IMG/VR virus record: IMGVR_UViG_3300010935_000266 | Location: 1-20,816 of that record | Source: a virus | DNA: 20,816 bases | Reading direction: 5' to 3' (one strand) | Shown here: positions 7,979 through 17,304 of the stretch, in pieces | Layout of the letters: the number at the start of each line of letters is the position of its first letter | Position numbering within the stretch: the stretch's first letter is position 1 | Made by a program: the position numbers and the translations under genes | Notes under the pieces: model-generated | Told to the model about the DNA's origin: nothing | Seen by the model: only the letters and a program-made list of their open reading frames with translations | Databases searched by the model: none

Positions 7979-8407
7979 ATGCCGTATTCAACTTATGCCG
8001 ACCTTATTGAAGCGCACGATGAACAATATCTCATCCAACTCTCCGATGATAACAAAGATGGTATCGCAGACCCAGCAGTCATCGCCAAAGCGATCGACAA
8101 TGCTGATGCTGATATCAATGCTCGAATTTCCAACCGCTTCGCTGTGCCGCTTAATCCAGTGCCAGCGCTTGCGACCAGTTTATCAACAACCCTAGCCATT
8201 GGCATTTTATACAGCCGCCGAGGCATGGATAAACCCGACTCAGTTAAAGAAGATGTAAAGGCCGCTCACGCACTGCTTGATCGCATTGGCGAAGGCAAAG
8301 CGAATTGGGGCGAAGCTTCCGCACCAACAGCTGATTCAACTTCTTTGGATGTACGCATAACAAGCCAGACTCGTGTGTTTGATCGCACAAGTATGAAGGG
8401 CTTCTGA
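7979..8407 (+). CDS. DUF1320 protein (Mu gp36-like)
   Basis: A 142-residue protein with the DUF1320 pattern: MPYSTYADLIEAHDE at the start, then DPAVIAKAIDNADADINARISNRFAVPL, then SRRGMDKPDSVKEDVKAAHALLDRIGEGK. The family acts near the head-tail connector (a gp6/gp15-like adaptor fold is the usual proposal). The CAGGAGAATC before the ATG is a normal ribosome site. Its stop overlaps the next start by one base. Confidence 0.88.
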   Translation: MPYSTYADLIEAHDEQYLIQLSDDNKDGIADPAVIAKAIDNADADINARISNRFAVPLNPVPALATSLSTTLAIGILYSRRGMDKPDSVKEDVKAAHALLDRIGEGKANWGEASAPTADSTSLDVRITSQTRVFDRTSMKGF

Positions 8408-8847
8408 TGACCATTGAGATTTTAAATATCACCGATGTGGTGGCTCGCTTAAAGGCACAAGTGTCAGGCTTGGTTGCAGTTGAAGGTGCAGCCGAATTGG
8501 GCAATGCCATCAAACAAGGTGTGCGCCAAATGCCTTCTGCGTTTGTGATTCCATTGGCTGAAGATGCACGCAGCAACACCTCAGGCTCACAAGTGATCAC
8601 CCAGCAAATCACCAACCGTTTCGCTGTGGTCTATGCGGTTAAAGATGTTTCTGATCCACATGGCGAAAAAGCCATTGCCGAGAGCTTACGCACCATTCGC
8701 CTGGCATCGATGAATGCGCTGGTCGGCTGGGCTCCAAGCACTGCTTTTGACCTGTGCGAATTCGAAGGCGGGTCATTGTTTCATGTGGCCAATAGCGCGG
8801 TGTTTTGGCGCGACAAATTTTCAACAACACATACCAACGAAGTGTAA
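8407..8847 (+). CDS. DUF1834 protein (Mu gp37-like), putative tail terminator
   Basis: A 146-residue protein resembling the DUF1834/Gp37 family: AEDARSNTSGSQVITQQITNRFAVVYAVKD in the middle and LRTIRLASMNALVGWAPST with FEGGSLFHVANSAVFWRDKF near the end. Proteins in this position cap the tail tube and join it to the head, like lambda gpU. The assignment to the tail-terminator role is by family and gene order. It overlaps the previous gene by one base. Confidence 0.8.
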   Translation: MTIEILNITDVVARLKAQVSGLVAVEGAAELGNAIKQGVRQMPSAFVIPLAEDARSNTSGSQVITQQITNRFAVVYAVKDVSDPHGEKAIAESLRTIRLASMNALVGWAPSTAFDLCEFEGGSLFHVANSAVFWRDKFSTTHTNEV

Positions 8848-8857
8848 GGAGAACATC

Positions 8858-9013
8858 ATGGGAAGACTTGGCGGAAGCTACGAGATTGATGAAAAGGGTA
8901 AAAAAGCCCAGCTGGAGCAAACCAAAGCGGCAGCTCCTGTCAGCGATAAAACCACCCGAATAGAAGAACAAGCGGCGGCGGCAAAACAAGCGCCTGCCAG
9001 CAAAACGAAGTAA
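8858..9013 (+). CDS. Small charged hypothetical protein (Mu gp38 position)
   Basis: A 51-residue protein starting MGRLGGSYEIDEKGKKAQ, with TAAGGAGAACATC before ATG 8858. It is almost all Lys, Glu, Ala and Gln and is probably extended or coiled. It lies where Mu-like phages carry a small DUF2635-type protein, but I cannot confirm that family. The strong ribosome site and the tight spacing (12 bases to the next gene) support it as a real gene. Confidence 0.6.
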   Translation: MGRLGGSYEIDEKGKKAQLEQTKAAAPVSDKTTRIEEQAAAAKQAPASKTK

Positions 9014-9025
9014 AAGGAGTATATC

Positions 9026-9976
9026 ATGTTTAAAGCAAAACGAATGGGACTCGCGGCAGCTGTCGAAACAACGTATGGCACCGACAAAGTACCAACAGCA
9101 GCGCTAAACGCCATCTTGGTTGAAAACGTAAAACTGGTTGCTCTGGACGGGGACGAAATTGAACGCACCCACGCTCGCCCAGGTAGCTCTGGCGCATACC
9201 TCAAAACATTGATCAACAAGCGTGTGATGCTGGACTTTGATGTTCGTCTTCGTGGTGCGGGTGCTGCAGGCAGTATTCCGGCTATCGATGCCATCTTACG
9301 CGCAGTGGGTTTTGCGGGCATCACATCCGTTGGTGTGCATCGTCAATACAAGCTTGTTTCTGATGGTGAAGAAAGCGATACCCTCTATTTTTTCCGTGGC
9401 GGTGCTGCGGCTGGTATCCGCCATCGTTTGCTTGGTGCGCGCGGTTCATGGAAGTTTAGCGCCAGCAATAAAGGCGACATGATGTTAAGTGTCTCGCTGA
9501 TTGCTTTGTACACCGATCCAGCATCACAAGTGATGCCCGCCACCTTCAACTTTGCTGGTTTTACTTCGGTGCCGATTCCTCCTGTGAATAAGCAAAATAC
9601 CACATTCACCTTGGGTGGTTATGCAGCCATCTTAGAAAAATTGGATATCGATAGCGGCATCAAAGCTGCCCACCGCCCACTGGTGAACTATGAGTCTGTA
9701 GATATCACCGAGCGCGCTATCACAGGCTCCATCACCATCCAAGAGCCAACGCTGGCCACCAAAGATTTCTTCTCCACTGCTTATGGCGACCCAGAAGTAC
9801 TGGTGTTTGAAAACGGCTTAACCGCTGGGCAAATCATTCGTGTGGATGGACCACGCGTGCAGCGCGGAAAACCTGAGCTGGGTGAGTCGGATGGTGTTTC
9901 CAACTTAACTATCCCACTGGTGTTTTTGCCTTCCGACGCTGGTGATGACAACGATCTGCAATTCACATTCAAATAA
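9026..9976 (+). CDS. Phage tail tube (major tail) protein, siphovirus type
   Basis: A 316-residue protein that should polymerise into the tail tube. It starts MFKAKRMGLAAAVETTYGTD, the usual tail-tube opening, with AAAAGGAGTATATC before the ATG. IERTHARPGSSGAYLKT, LRGAGAAGSIPAIDAILRAVGF and the RGSWKFSASNKGDMMLSVS block are typical of the siphovirus tail tube family with an extra C-terminal domain (about residues 190-316). No sheath gene precedes it, whereas a contractile Mu tail has the sheath directly before the tube. This points to a non-contractile tail. Confidence 0.82.
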   Translation: MFKAKRMGLAAAVETTYGTDKVPTAALNAILVENVKLVALDGDEIERTHARPGSSGAYLKTLINKRVMLDFDVRLRGAGAAGSIPAIDAILRAVGFAGITSVGVHRQYKLVSDGEESDTLYFFRGGAAAGIRHRLLGARGSWKFSASNKGDMMLSVSLIALYTDPASQVMPATFNFAGFTSVPIPPVNKQNTTFTLGGYAAILEKLDIDSGIKAAHRPLVNYESVDITERAITGSITIQEPTLATKDFFSTAYGDPEVLVFENGLTAGQIIRVDGPRVQRGKPELGESDGVSNLTIPLVFLPSDAGDDNDLQFTFK

Positions 9977-9986
9977 GGGGTAAATC

Positions 9987-10310
9987 ATGGCATATGTATT
10001 ACAAAAAGAACGCAAAATTTGGTGGCCAGTAATCATCCTTGAGCCTGTGGATGATGGCAAAGTTGAAGAGAGGAAAATCAAGCTGCTCTTCACTATTGAA
10101 GCGCGAAAAAAATGGACTGAAACCGATCTGGTGTCCGACATTCTGAAACGTGTAGTCGCAGGCTGGGAATTCGTGACAGATGCCAATGGTGATGCAGTAC
10201 CCTTTACCAAGAAGAACTTCGAAGAACTTTGTGAAGATGAACGCGCCGAAATGGCAATTTGGAAAACGTATGACGAACAAGTCCTCGCTGGGGCACCTGC
10301 AAAAAACTAA
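9987..10310 (+). CDS. Tail assembly chaperone, G-type, with -1 frameshift site at its end
   Basis: A 107-residue protein located exactly between the tube and tape-measure genes, the place of tail assembly chaperones. AAGGGG precedes its ATG. It is charged and partly helical (IEARKKWTETDLVSDILKRV). The last codons are GCA AAA AAC TAA, containing the heptamer A AAA AAC in the correct phase for -1 slippage one codon before the stop. The fusion would continue at 10307 to the stop at 10697-10699, giving about 237 residues. The chaperone role comes from position and the frameshift arrangement, since the sequence alone has no motif I recognise. Confidence 0.78.
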   Translation: MAYVLQKERKIWWPVIILEPVDDGKVEERKIKLLFTIEARKKWTETDLVSDILKRVVAGWEFVTDANGDAVPFTKKNFEELCEDERAEMAIWKTYDEQVLAGAPAKN

Positions 10311-10352
10311 AAGACGCCGCGAAATACTGGGCAAGCCCACGTCGTAGCGGCG
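10301..10352 (+). promoter_or_regulatory. Programmed -1 ribosomal frameshift signal (slippery site plus stem)
   Basis: The slippery heptamer A AAA AAC spans 10301-10307 and is read AAA AAC in the zero frame. After a 7-base spacer, CGCCGC (10315-10320) can pair with GCGGCG (10347-10352), and between them TGGG (10328-10331) can pair with CCCA (10336-10339). Heptamer, phase, spacer and GC-rich structure all match known tail-chaperone frameshift signals. Efficiency cannot be judged here. Confidence 0.72.
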
Positions 10353-10699
10353 GCGACGATGACACAGTGCTTGAAGATTTGGAAAGCATGGACGCACCTG
10401 CTGAAGTGATTGCGCAATACCAGCAGGAGCTTGCTCAGGAGGAAGAGCTGGGCGAGGAGGAAGATTTTGGGGTATTCCCTGAAAACTGGGAGGCGCTACT
10501 TCTCTTCTTTGATGCTTCCAGCCAATGGCGCTACCGCTTGGTGGCAACAAACACTGGGTTTATCAACGTAAGAACAGGGCTTGATTATACCGCACTTGAA
10601 TCATTGATGCGGATGCGGCGAGTGAAAGATAAGGCGGATGTATTTGATCGTATCCGCACGTTGGAATCAGCAGCTTTGGAGGCTTGGAACAAATCATGA
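10307..10699 (+). CDS. T part of G-GT tail chaperone, DUF1799-like, read by -1 frameshift
   Basis: The -1 frame is open from the slippery site: LKDAAKYWASPRRSGGDDD, an acidic linker, then FPENWEALLLFFDASSQWRYR and GLDYTALESLMRMRRV, which is the DUF1799 pattern. A GTG at 10367 could start it alone (110 residues), but it lacks a good ribosome site and would drop the conserved-looking AAKYWA segment, so translation by frameshift is favoured. In lambda-like tails the GT form binds the tape measure and helps recruit tube protein. The stop overlaps the tape-measure ATG (ATGA). Confidence 0.75.
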   Translation, partial: LKDAAKYWASPRRSGGDDDTVLEDLESMDAPAEVIAQYQQELAQEEELGEEEDFGVFPENWEALLLFFDASSQWRYRLVATNTGFINVRTGLDYTALESLMRMRRVKDKADVFDRIRTLESAALEAWNKS

Positions 10700-13473
10700 G
10701 CAACGGCAAAGACATAAAAGTTGGGATTACCTTTACAGGTGATGGCTCTGGTCTTCGCAGTGAAGTCAAAGTCAGCGCTGCTGATTTTGATAAGCTCAAA
10801 GGCTCAGCTGCTGGCGCTGGTGAAACCGCCAGCCAATCCTTCAAGAAAATGTCACTTGCCCAAGCTGATTACGCCAAAAAATCAGCAGCATTCAAAGCCT
10901 TGGATATTCGTACCGATAGGGATATTCGGCATGAAATCTCACTGGTAACAGCTGCGCACAAGCGTCTGGCCGTTTCAGGTTCAGCATCATCTGGCGAGTT
11001 AGCCAGGGCTCATGTTAAGACTCGTAATCGTGTTGCCGACTTAAAACGCGAAATGGCTGGTCTGCCACAAGCTGGAAGTGGCGTTGGAGCACTTACAGGC
11101 CGAGTGATGGCTCTAGCTGGCGCATGGTTGTCAGTTCGCGGCGCGATGGCGGCTACAGATGCAAGCGACACCTTCGTTGGTGTAAATGCACGGCTTATCA
11201 ACGCAGTTAAGTCCACAGAAGAATTCGCCATTGCGCAAACTGAATTACAACTTATTGCCAAAGATACCCGCGCTGAATGGGCAGGAACGGTTGATCTGTA
11301 CAGCAGAATGAGCCGCTCTACGCAAGATTTAGAAATTGCCCAATCGGATTTGTTAACGGTAACAACCGCCATCAATCAGGCTGGCAAGGTTTCAGGGGCA
11401 ACGAATATTGAGCAGTCCAATGCCTTGATTCAGTTGGGCCAGGCATTTGCTTCAGGCGTATTGCGTGGTGATGAGTTCCGCTCCATGAATGAGCAAATGC
11501 CGCGTGTGGTTCGCATGATGGCGGATGGTATGGGTGTTGCATACGGGGACATGCGCGCTCTTGCTGAGGATGGAAAGCTCACTACTGATGTTTTAATCAA
11601 AGCCATTGTTAAAGAAGCCGGCACTGTAGACAAAGAATTCAAGCGCATGCCGGTAACGGTTGGTGATGCTCGCGTTCAAATAAGCAATGAAATGGTCAAG
11701 ATGATTGGCGATTTCGGCAAAACATCTGGTTCCGCTGAAACGTTGGCCAAAGGTTTGATGACCATTGCAGATCAAATCAAATACATTCCTGAGTATTTGC
11801 CTGAAATCGCGGTTGGTCTGGCAGCTGTCGGTGCGCAAGCTGTTGTAGCTAGGGTCGGGCTTTCTGGGCTCACTATTTCATTAGCATCTGCGACACTTGG
11901 TGCGAAAGCCCTGGGAAAAGCGCTACTCCCATTAGCTGCGGCTGAAGGTGTCTTTAAAATATTTGAGCTTGGTTCAGAGGCATTGTCAGCTTACGAGGCG
12001 CATCAAAATAGTGCTGGCGCAGCAACACGTGGCCATGCCACAGCGATGAAAGTGTTTAAAGAGAAGCTGCTCCCCGCAAGAGCTGAGTTGGCCTCTCTTG
12101 GTCTGAGCATGAACGAGTTTGCGGGTAAACTGTCAGCAGAGGAATTTGATAAAAAAGTATTAAAAATGGTGGCTGCGCTCAACAATATGCGCAGAGCAAA
12201 AGTAAATCCAGAATCAGCCAATGATGAACCCTCATCACCAGAAACGCCTGAGGTAAAACCGATTGACCCCGCTTTGGCCAAGAAGTCTTTGGATGATGCC
12301 AGAGCATTAACTAACCAGTTGAGCACTGCGTTTGACGATACATTCACCAAAACAAGTGATAAATATTCTGAAACATGGCAACAGCTTGTAGACACGCACG
12401 GCGAAGGCTCTGCGGAAGTTAAAGCGCTGGAATCTTCATACCAATCTTGGCTTGATAGCACATGGGATAATCAACTCAGGGTTGCCAAATCGGCCAGCGA
12501 TAAGGTGGTGGGTTTACAGGCTGCGAAATATGCCAGGATAAACCAAGCGGCGGCTGAAAATGCTGCAACGGATGAAGACCGCGCATTGATGCGCCTTGAT
12601 TCTGATTTGAAGGCAATGGACGATGAACGTCAGCGTCTTATCGACCAGAATAACTGGACTGATGCACTTGAAGCATCGTATGCCGAAGCAAAAATAAGCC
12701 GGGCCCAAGCCACGGCTGATCAGCTTGGCGTCATTGCTGATGAAGAAACAGCCAAGGTATTGGAACGGCTTATTGCGGGCGAAACCGCAGCCTACAATAT
12801 CAAAGGTCAGCTCAACCAAGCGTTCAGCAGAGACCAAAAAGTAAATCAAATGGCCATGCTTGGTAATATACAGGCATTCTCAAAAGCTTCAGCAGATTGG
12901 GAAAAATGGTCAGGCGAACAAAAAGTAGGCTTTGCGGCCGCTACATTCGGCGCGCTCTCTGGCTTGATGGCCAGCGAAAACCGCAAGCTCTTTGAAGTTG
13001 GCAAATTGGCCGCCCACTCTGAAAACGTCATCCATACCGCGCTCGGTGCCACCAAAGCGATCTCTACACTTGGCCCAATTGCGGGCCCCATTGCAGCTAT
13101 CGCGATTACGGCCGCAGGCGTAGCCAACTCACAAGTGATTCAAGGTCAAAAATTCAATGGCGGCGGCGGCGCAGTTTCGGTACCCACCATCTCAGCTGGC
13201 GGCGGCGGTGGTGACACACAAGCCACAGTTGCAGTTGACCCCGCAACAGGGCTCCCATCTTGGCAGCAAAATACGCAGCCAGTGGTGAATAACTATTACT
13301 ACACCACCAATAACAACCTGCAAAATTCTGTGGGTGGCATTGATTTTTATCGCTCTGTTATCAAGCCAGCAATCAAAGAAGATGTGAATGCTAACGGCGA
13401 AGTGATGTTTGAACCCGGCACCAACCAAAGCCGCGTGCTTGCTGATGAAGCGCGCCTGGATAAAGCAGCATGA
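10696..13473 (+). CDS. Tail tape measure protein
   Basis: A 925-residue protein that sets tail length and is probably ejected with the DNA. The ATG at 10696 overlaps the previous stop (ATGA) and has GGAGG 13 bases upstream; a TTG four codons earlier is less likely. Residues about 140-310 form the tape-measure N-terminal domain (LINAVKSTEEFAIAQTELQL, SGATNIEQSNALIQLGQAFASGVLRGDEFRSMNEQMPRVVRMMADGMG). A hydrophobic segment follows at about 365-425, then long helical/coiled-coil regions, then a second hydrophobic Ala-rich stretch (about 795-815) and a glycine-rich tail (about 821-840). At roughly 0.15 nm per residue the tail would be near 140 nm. Confidence 0.93.
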   Translation: MSNGKDIKVGITFTGDGSGLRSEVKVSAADFDKLKGSAAGAGETASQSFKKMSLAQADYAKKSAAFKALDIRTDRDIRHEISLVTAAHKRLAVSGSASSGELARAHVKTRNRVADLKREMAGLPQAGSGVGALTGRVMALAGAWLSVRGAMAATDASDTFVGVNARLINAVKSTEEFAIAQTELQLIAKDTRAEWAGTVDLYSRMSRSTQDLEIAQSDLLTVTTAINQAGKVSGATNIEQSNALIQLGQAFASGVLRGDEFRSMNEQMPRVVRMMADGMGVAYGDMRALAEDGKLTTDVLIKAIVKEAGTVDKEFKRMPVTVGDARVQISNEMVKMIGDFGKTSGSAETLAKGLMTIADQIKYIPEYLPEIAVGLAAVGAQAVVARVGLSGLTISLASATLGAKALGKALLPLAAAEGVFKIFELGSEALSAYEAHQNSAGAATRGHATAMKVFKEKLLPARAELASLGLSMNEFAGKLSAEEFDKKVLKMVAALNNMRRAKVNPESANDEPSSPETPEVKPIDPALAKKSLDDARALTNQLSTAFDDTFTKTSDKYSETWQQLVDTHGEGSAEVKALESSYQSWLDSTWDNQLRVAKSASDKVVGLQAAKYARINQAAAENAATDEDRALMRLDSDLKAMDDERQRLIDQNNWTDALEASYAEAKISRAQATADQLGVIADEETAKVLERLIAGETAAYNIKGQLNQAFSRDQKVNQMAMLGNIQAFSKASADWEKWSGEQKVGFAAATFGALSGLMASENRKLFEVGKLAAHSENVIHTALGATKAISTLGPIAGPIAAIAITAAGVANSQVIQGQKFNGGGGAVSVPTISAGGGGGDTQATVAVDPATGLPSWQQNTQPVVNNYYYTTNNNLQNSVGGIDFYRSVIKPAIKEDVNANGEVMFEPGTNQSRVLADEARLDKAA

Positions 13474-13991
13474 TTGGCATGATTCGATACACAGCCACCG
13501 TAGCGACACCCGCGCGCTCACCTTATCAATCGCCTGATTTTTATGCGGCGTTGGCGCAGGGGGATACCTACGCAATTGGCGACACTGTGGAAATCCTCCT
13601 CGATTGGCGCTACAAAAAGTTACAGCCCATCGAGCAAGAAAACCGCCATCTCACAATGGCAGCGAGCAGCGTTGGCGAGGTTGTTGATCACGGTACTCAA
13701 GATGGCCAGACCATTGTATTTGAGCGCGTTTTACAGACGCGGATTGATGGTGTGGCCAATGACCATGCGGTGATGGAAGCGCTGCGCAAACACTTTAAAC
13801 ACAGCGCGGTTGAATGGTTTGAAGATTACGAAAACTACCCTAATGAATCTCAGGTTGTTTTGGCCAAACGATGCGCGCCTGCAACCCGCGAGCGCGATAC
13901 CAACCGTTGGACATTTAGCTTTGATGTTTTATACACCACCAACCAAACTGACCGAGTCATCCCCGCGTTTGCATTGGCAGGCACTTACTGA
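13470..13991 (+). CDS. Minor tail protein of unknown function
   Basis: A 173-residue protein whose ATG overlaps the tape-measure stop (ATGA); a second ATG lies at 13479. I recognise no family. Visible features are a Tyr/Pro-containing start (TVATPARSPYQSPDFY), a beta-rich middle (VEILLDWRYKKLQPI) and an end with RDTNRWTFSFDVLYTTNQTDR. Its place directly after the tape measure and one base before the tail-tip gene suggests a distal-tail or tail-tip adaptor. That role is inferred from position only. Confidence 0.7.
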   Translation: MIGMIRYTATVATPARSPYQSPDFYAALAQGDTYAIGDTVEILLDWRYKKLQPIEQENRHLTMAASSVGEVVDHGTQDGQTIVFERVLQTRIDGVANDHAVMEALRKHFKHSAVEWFEDYENYPNESQVVLAKRCAPATRERDTNRWTFSFDVLYTTNQTDRVIPAFALAGTY

Positions 13992-16843
13992 TGCAAGTAC
14001 TTGCAGATAGACAACGCCAGCACGTGCTTTCATCGAGCAAGCAAGTGGTAGACGTTGGTGAAATATTGTTTACCAACGGTAAGAATATTGTTGATGTAAA
14101 CGATATGTATTTCAGCAATCGTGAGATTGATGTTTTGGTGGACGGCACAACCACACCTTTGCCTCCAGCGGCTTCATGGTTTCCATATTTGGAGCCAGGT
14201 TCAATCAGCGGCATCAGCGAAACCTTAAACGCGGTCACAGGCACTACATCAATAGGCACAGTCACGCTGCGCATTGTTGATGTTGGCGGTAAGTTCTCTG
14301 CTTTAGTCGAAGCTGCCCGCGCAGCTGGCCACGGCTTGAAACGCCAGTATCTTGATATCTATCGTTTGCATGTTGGCGATAGTTGGGATGATAGGCTCAA
14401 GCGCCGTCGCCTCCAAATTTCCAAAGCAACCGAACTCAATGGCGTATGGACCATTACAGCCAAAAAAATCGATGCGTTGGCCGATAAGCAAATCATGGTG
14501 CTCCATACTGCTGTGCTCATTAATAGCATCGCGGTAGCCGACTATGCAGACACCACAGTGACCATCGCCCGATTTATCGAGGGCGGCTTCCCTTATGTGG
14601 CCAATATGAGCCATATTGGTATTGAAAAGGAAATCATGAAGGTGCTAGCTCAACCCGTTTTAAGCGTAGATGGATTGAGCATGACTATATCCGTATCGCG
14701 TGCTGCGCATGGAACTGCGCCTGCAACGCATGATGCGAATAAAACCGTTACTGAAGTGGTGAACATGACTGGGTGCGGCATTGATATTGCAACCATGCTC
14801 TTCACTGGCTTTGTGCCTAGCGATGCAGGGCATTGGGCAGACACTGTGTATAATGTCTATGAGCAAACGTTTGCTGTACCGAACTCCAAAACAACACCGC
14901 CAGCAACATCCACACGCAATACTTCGGCGCTGGCAACTGACCCTGCGCCTGTGGATGGCTGGCAATATAACTTTTACTACCGAACCAATGTGTATTATTA
15001 TAATACCACCTTTGTAAATTCAATTGTTACCCAAACTTGGGTGATGGCCACTGCACCAGTTAATCTGCCGGCGCATTGGCATGCTGGTATGGATATCAAC
15101 AACCATATTGAGATTACGCAATGGGCCAAACTGCAAACGCAGCTGGGCACGAAGAATACAACGACTGGCGAAGTGTATGTTCCATTCAATTTTATTTTCA
15201 CCAAAGCGGTGGGCGCGCTTTATTACGCACAGCGTGAAATCTTCCGATTACTCTCTGTTGCCCCGCAGCTTACGGGTGATGGTAGAATTCGGCTCAAAGC
15301 ATATAACCATGATTATGCGGACATGGTCCAAAACACCAAATCGTATGGTGACTACGCCAACATGGTGCTTGATCAAGATTTGGCGAAAAGCTGGGGTGAA
15401 ATGGTTCGTGTGGACGAATCGCAACACATCACCTCAATCGTGTTTAAATGGGATAGGTATCCGCGTGTGGGTGGTGAGTTTCAACGTAGCGTCACATTCA
15501 AAGATGAAGGTGGTGTATCCATCGATGGTGAAGGCAAAGAAATCACCATCACCAGCGAAGGTTTGGTAGCAAGTAACAGCAGAGGCGTTGATGCAGTATT
15601 CGTTTTCCTGTCTCGCATGCTCGCTAAGTACTCCCGCCCAACATTGGTTTTTCCCGCTACTTTATTGCACAGATGTTTCCCTTGGGAAATTGGTGATGTG
15701 ATCCGCGCCAACCTGCCATTGAATAGCGGTCGTGTATTGAACCAATGTTTTGAACTGCTAACTGAAGATGAGCAGGAAGGCTCAGGCGCTATTGCTGCAA
15801 CTTTTGCTGCCCAACCAGAACGCGCCACCATCACCACATTTCGTGTTGTGTCAGCTTATGCAGATTCTGCATTTCTCAATGGCTTTGCAGATATTGATAT
15901 CCCAGCAGATAGAAATCTGTTGTCGCTCAACCCGAGTGGTGCTGGTATGACGCTTGATGGCGGCGACTGGTATGTTCCTGTGGGTGAAGGCGGCGTGTAT
16001 GAAGCTTTTGGCATCTGGTCAATTCATGCTACCACTCGCATCTTCTGCTCTGGTGAATTTCGCTTAAATGCAGCCGCTACCCTCGATGGTACGGGTAACA
16101 GTGATAAAATTGACGGTATTACGAATGGCACAGCTGGCGGCGTTGGCAATATCAAAGTTGACCATGAAGAAGGCCAACTTAAATGGCGCTGGCAGGGATT
16201 ATATTCAACATCATATTGTGGCGTAAAAGCTGTTAGCACAACCGACCTTGATATCATAGATGGCGTTGGTGCTGGCGGTTTAGCGCCGCTAAACGCTGGC
16301 TTGGCTGACATTGTATCTGCAACAGATGATGGGGCTACCCCTCCAAAAATCACCTCACTTTCAGGCCTGCCAACTGACTTGGCTGGCTCGTATGGCGGCT
16401 CAGCGGGTCATGCTTTACCAAGAGCAACATCAAACAATCGCATCACGCTCGCTACCATTTGGGCAAAATCGCAAGGCTACGCATCTTACGATATTAATTA
16501 TGGGTACGGGCTTTCAAACATCGTCGGCCTAGGTCCATTGGCGAGTCAACCAGGCGGCCCTGGTGGAGCCGGCTTATTTATATGTGCCCGCAAGATGATT
16601 CTTGATGGCAATATATTATTGGATGCCGCGCCAGTTGCAGACCCTATTGTCACATCATCTCCGCGTATGGAAATTGAAGTGGACGGCTGCAACGATTTCC
16701 AAACCTACACCTTCACCACAGGTAAAGCTGGCCCAGGCTCGCATGGCGGCCTTGTGCTCGCCGCTGAAGCTGACCCACTCAAAGGTATTCATAGAAACAA
16801 CGCGACGATTGTCGCCGCTACACTCAAAGAGGTATTAATATAA
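13991..16843 (+). CDS. Putative tail-tip/central fibre protein (hub-like), 950 residues
   Basis: A large protein with one-base overlaps at both ends. The N-terminal 150 residues (SISGISETLNAVTGTTSIGT, RIVDVGGKFSALVEAA, then YLDIYRLHVGDSWDDRLKRR) look like a beta-rich hub domain that measures and binds tube-end structure. The middle (about 430-620) resembles the baseplate-hub/J-like fold by general pattern. From about residue 650 the protein turns Gly-, Asn- and Asp-rich, and residues near 853-870 contain QPGGPGGAGLFICARK, a glycine-rich motif seen in phage tip proteins. Probably forms the tail tip carrying the receptor-binding protein. No catalytic motif is seen. Confidence 0.7.
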   Translation: MQVLADRQRQHVLSSSKQVVDVGEILFTNGKNIVDVNDMYFSNREIDVLVDGTTTPLPPAASWFPYLEPGSISGISETLNAVTGTTSIGTVTLRIVDVGGKFSALVEAARAAGHGLKRQYLDIYRLHVGDSWDDRLKRRRLQISKATELNGVWTITAKKIDALADKQIMVLHTAVLINSIAVADYADTTVTIARFIEGGFPYVANMSHIGIEKEIMKVLAQPVLSVDGLSMTISVSRAAHGTAPATHDANKTVTEVVNMTGCGIDIATMLFTGFVPSDAGHWADTVYNVYEQTFAVPNSKTTPPATSTRNTSALATDPAPVDGWQYNFYYRTNVYYYNTTFVNSIVTQTWVMATAPVNLPAHWHAGMDINNHIEITQWAKLQTQLGTKNTTTGEVYVPFNFIFTKAVGALYYAQREIFRLLSVAPQLTGDGRIRLKAYNHDYADMVQNTKSYGDYANMVLDQDLAKSWGEMVRVDESQHITSIVFKWDRYPRVGGEFQRSVTFKDEGGVSIDGEGKEITITSEGLVASNSRGVDAVFVFLSRMLAKYSRPTLVFPATLLHRCFPWEIGDVIRANLPLNSGRVLNQCFELLTEDEQEGSGAIAATFAAQPERATITTFRVVSAYADSAFLNGFADIDIPADRNLLSLNPSGAGMTLDGGDWYVPVGEGGVYEAFGIWSIHATTRIFCSGEFRLNAAATLDGTGNSDKIDGITNGTAGGVGNIKVDHEEGQLKWRWQGLYSTSYCGVKAVSTTDLDIIDGVGAGGLAPLNAGLADIVSATDDGATPPKITSLSGLPTDLAGSYGGSAGHALPRATSNNRITLATIWAKSQGYASYDINYGYGLSNIVGLGPLASQPGGPGGAGLFICARKMILDGNILLDAAPVADPIVTSSPRMEIEVDGCNDFQTYTFTTGKAGPGSHGGLVLAAEADPLKGIHRNNATIVAATLKEVLI

Positions 16844-17295
16844 TGGCCATACAAACGCAAACCCCACTTTTACCACTCAGCCCAACGGCGGTCGCGCTAC
16901 GTGCCGCGCATGAGAATGATTTTCAGACACTAGAGACCGCTCTAAATCAGGTGCTAGCTTTGGTAGATACAGCTCAATCAAAAATAAGTGCCGGTACATT
17001 TGTCCTTGGCGGCGTTGGCAAAAGTGCATGGCCCACAGCTGCGGCTGGATCATCGGGGCAAGTGTTTTTAACTGGGTCTGTACTACTGAAAGGTATGGAT
17101 GGCGCAACGGTGACTCACAATAAAAGTGACCTCAATTATCTGGTCAAGCTTAATCTTATCGGTGTAAATGCAGCCGCGCAGGGAGGGCAGCTTAGCTATG
17201 TAAAATCTGCCAACACAGTGGTCGTTTACAATACTGGCAGAGGCTCAGTTTATAATCAGCAGCTATCAGCAGAAATCGAAATATCAGCACTTTAG
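16843..17295 (+). CDS. Tail-associated hypothetical protein
   Basis: A 150-residue protein starting MAIQTQTPLLPLSPTAVALR, overlapping the tail-tip stop by one base. The N-terminal 50 residues are predicted helical (LRAAHENDFQTLETALNQVLALVDTAQSKI), a likely trimeric coiled coil; the rest is beta-rich and Gly/Ala/Val-rich. This is the form of a short trimeric fibre or adaptor. I recognise no family. Its place between the tip and the diversified protein suggests a structural link to it, by inference. Confidence 0.62.
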   Translation: MAIQTQTPLLPLSPTAVALRAAHENDFQTLETALNQVLALVDTAQSKISAGTFVLGGVGKSAWPTAAAGSSGQVFLTGSVLLKGMDGATVTHNKSDLNYLVKLNLIGVNAAAQGGQLSYVKSANTVVVYNTGRGSVYNQQLSAEIEISAL

Positions 17296-17304
17296 GAGAA
17301 CACA

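Noticed and set aside
8878-9324. 148-codon minus-strand ORF
   Set aside because: Shadow of the small charged gene and the tail tube gene; no motif and no minus-strand neighbours.
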